A DNA stretch of 64,000 bases from Ideonella_A sakaiensis_A (GTDB taxonomy: Bacteria > Pseudomonadota > Gammaproteobacteria > Burkholderiales > Burkholderiaceae_C), in contig NZ_CP182947.1 in the NCBI RefSeq assembly GCF_048320135.1, positions 434,001-498,000 on the forward strand, given 5' to 3'. The translations under genes were made by a program, and so were the position numbers. This document shows, one piece after another, positions 63,356-64,000 of this stretch. Within the stretch, counting starts at the first letter, position 1. Each line of letters begins with the position of its first letter. Under the pieces are notes generated by a model. That model was given only the letters and a program-made list of their open reading frames with translations. It did no database searches and was not told the origin of the DNA.

Positions 63356-64000
63356 ATGCAGCCCTTATCGAGGTCGAAAGATTATGTCATCCACGTCCAT
63401 GCGGACCCCTCCGATATCGACGCCCAGCGCTGGAATCAGTTGCTCGCCGCCCAGGCCGCGCCGACGCCATTCATGCGCCACGAATACCTTGCCGCGCTGC
63501 ATGCCAGCGGCTGCGCCAGCGAGGCCACCGGCTGGCTGCCGCAATTCCTCAGCGTCGAGGAGGACGGCGAACTCGTTGCTGCCTGCCCGTTGTACCTGAA
63601 AGACCATTCATACGGCGAATATGTGTTCGACTGGGCATGGGCCGATGCCTACCACCGCCATGGCCTCGACTATTACCCGAAGCTGCTGAATGCGGTGCCG
63701 TTCACGCCGGTGCCCGGCAGCCGGCTGCTGGCGCGCGATGACGGCGCCCGCTCGCTGCTGCTGCAGGCGATGGTCAGGTTGGCCAGCGACGCCGGCCTGT
63801 CGTCGGTCCATTCGCTGTTCAACGACGAGCGCGAACGTTGCGTCGTCGCGGCGGCCGCGCCGACTGGCTGGATGCTGCGCAACACGGTGCAGTTCCACTG
63901 GCAGAACCGCGATCCCGCCTATGCCGACTTCGCGGCATTTCTGGCCAGCCTGCAGCGCGACAAGCGCAAGAAGATTGCGCAGGAACGGCGCCGCGTCGGC
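63356..64000 (+). CDS. GNAT-like (COG3146/DUF482) acyltransferase, cut by window end
   Basis: A frame open from the ATG at 63356 runs to the window edge with 215 codons and no stop, so the gene continues beyond it. The protein begins YVIHVHADPSDIDAQRWNQLL, then TPFMRHEYLAALHASGCA, AACPLYLKDHSYGEYVFDWAWADAY and YYPKLLNAVPFTPVPGSRLL, features of the COG3146 acyltransferase group related to FemAB/peptidogalycan enzymes. Its substrate is unknown. An in-frame ATG at 63323 is another possible start. It is divergent from nadE. Confidence 0.85.
   Translation, partial: MQPLSRSKDYVIHVHADPSDIDAQRWNQLLAAQAAPTPFMRHEYLAALHASGCASEATGWLPQFLSVEEDGELVAACPLYLKDHSYGEYVFDWAWADAYHRHGLDYYPKLLNAVPFTPVPGSRLLARDDGARSLLLQAMVRLASDAGLSSVHSLFNDERERCVVAAAAPTGWMLRNTVQFHWQNRDPAYADFAAFLASLQRDKRKKIAQERRRVG

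Overview
The window is GC-rich and densely packed with genes. It looks like chromosomal DNA of a Burkholderiales-type betaproteobacterium. The evidence is gene order known from that group: smpB/ratA/rnfH/DUF4124/guaB/guaA, zapB-like/zapA/6S RNA/EVE/TauE, ilvI-ilvH-ilvC/pssA/leuA, an ECF sigma factor with DUF3619/DUF3106/RDD, and glnB/nadE. PhaR/PhaZ (polyhydroxybutyrate) and a Bug/TctC solute-binding protein fit as well. No rRNA, tRNA, CRISPR array, transposase gene or phage gene was recognised.

Layout. 1-6.4 kb: accessory genes: a Bug-type binding protein, a diiron protein divergent from an alpha/beta-hydrolase-LuxR fusion with an inverted repeat between them, a Met/Gly-rich Spy-like lipoprotein, a di-haem peroxidase, a VOC protein, a MITE-like repeat and a cupin. 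6.4-17.5 kb (minus strand): a RecQ-like helicase with an unusual C-terminus, psuG, PBP1A coupled to an MFS transporter, then guaB-MFS-guaA. 17.6-19.5 kb: a small envelope module of two paralogous DETVxQTQ-repeat proteins around an L,D-transpeptidase-like protein, lying inside an otherwise conserved neighbourhood. 19.8-25.5 kb: DUF4124, rnfH, ratA, smpB, an acyltransferase, metC, rimO. 25.5-26.1 kb: a 602-base gap rich in hairpins, including a nested palindromic element of about 233 bp. 26-36.5 kb: phaR, uvrB, tyrB, phaZ, rnfB, nth, a hypothetical membrane protein, a B12-type radical SAM protein. 36.5-41.5 kb: a complete cobalamin uptake operon btuB-btuF-btuC-btuD (minus strand) behind a cobalamin riboswitch. 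41.6-44.7 kb: zapB-like, zapA, 6S RNA, EVE, TauE. 43.7-48.6 kb: alaS flanked by two degenerate GGDEF proteins. 48.7-57 kb: an IclR regulator, pbpG, leuA with a leader peptide and attenuator, pssA, and ilvI-ilvH-ilvC. 57.2-64 kb: an ECF sigma operon, dgkA-LOG, glnB, nadE, and the start of a COG3146-type acyltransferase cut by the window end.

How the parts connect. Many neighbours overlap by 4 bases (ATGA, GTGA or TTGA), so much of the window is translationally coupled operons. Regulation is readable at several points: the B12 riboswitch before btuB, leucine attenuation before leuA, TGCA-rich inverted repeats in the phaZ promoter and before phaR (candidate PhaR operators), and a nearly identical 18-base element upstream of both DETVxQTQ-repeat genes. 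All identifications come from reading the sequence; no database search was run.
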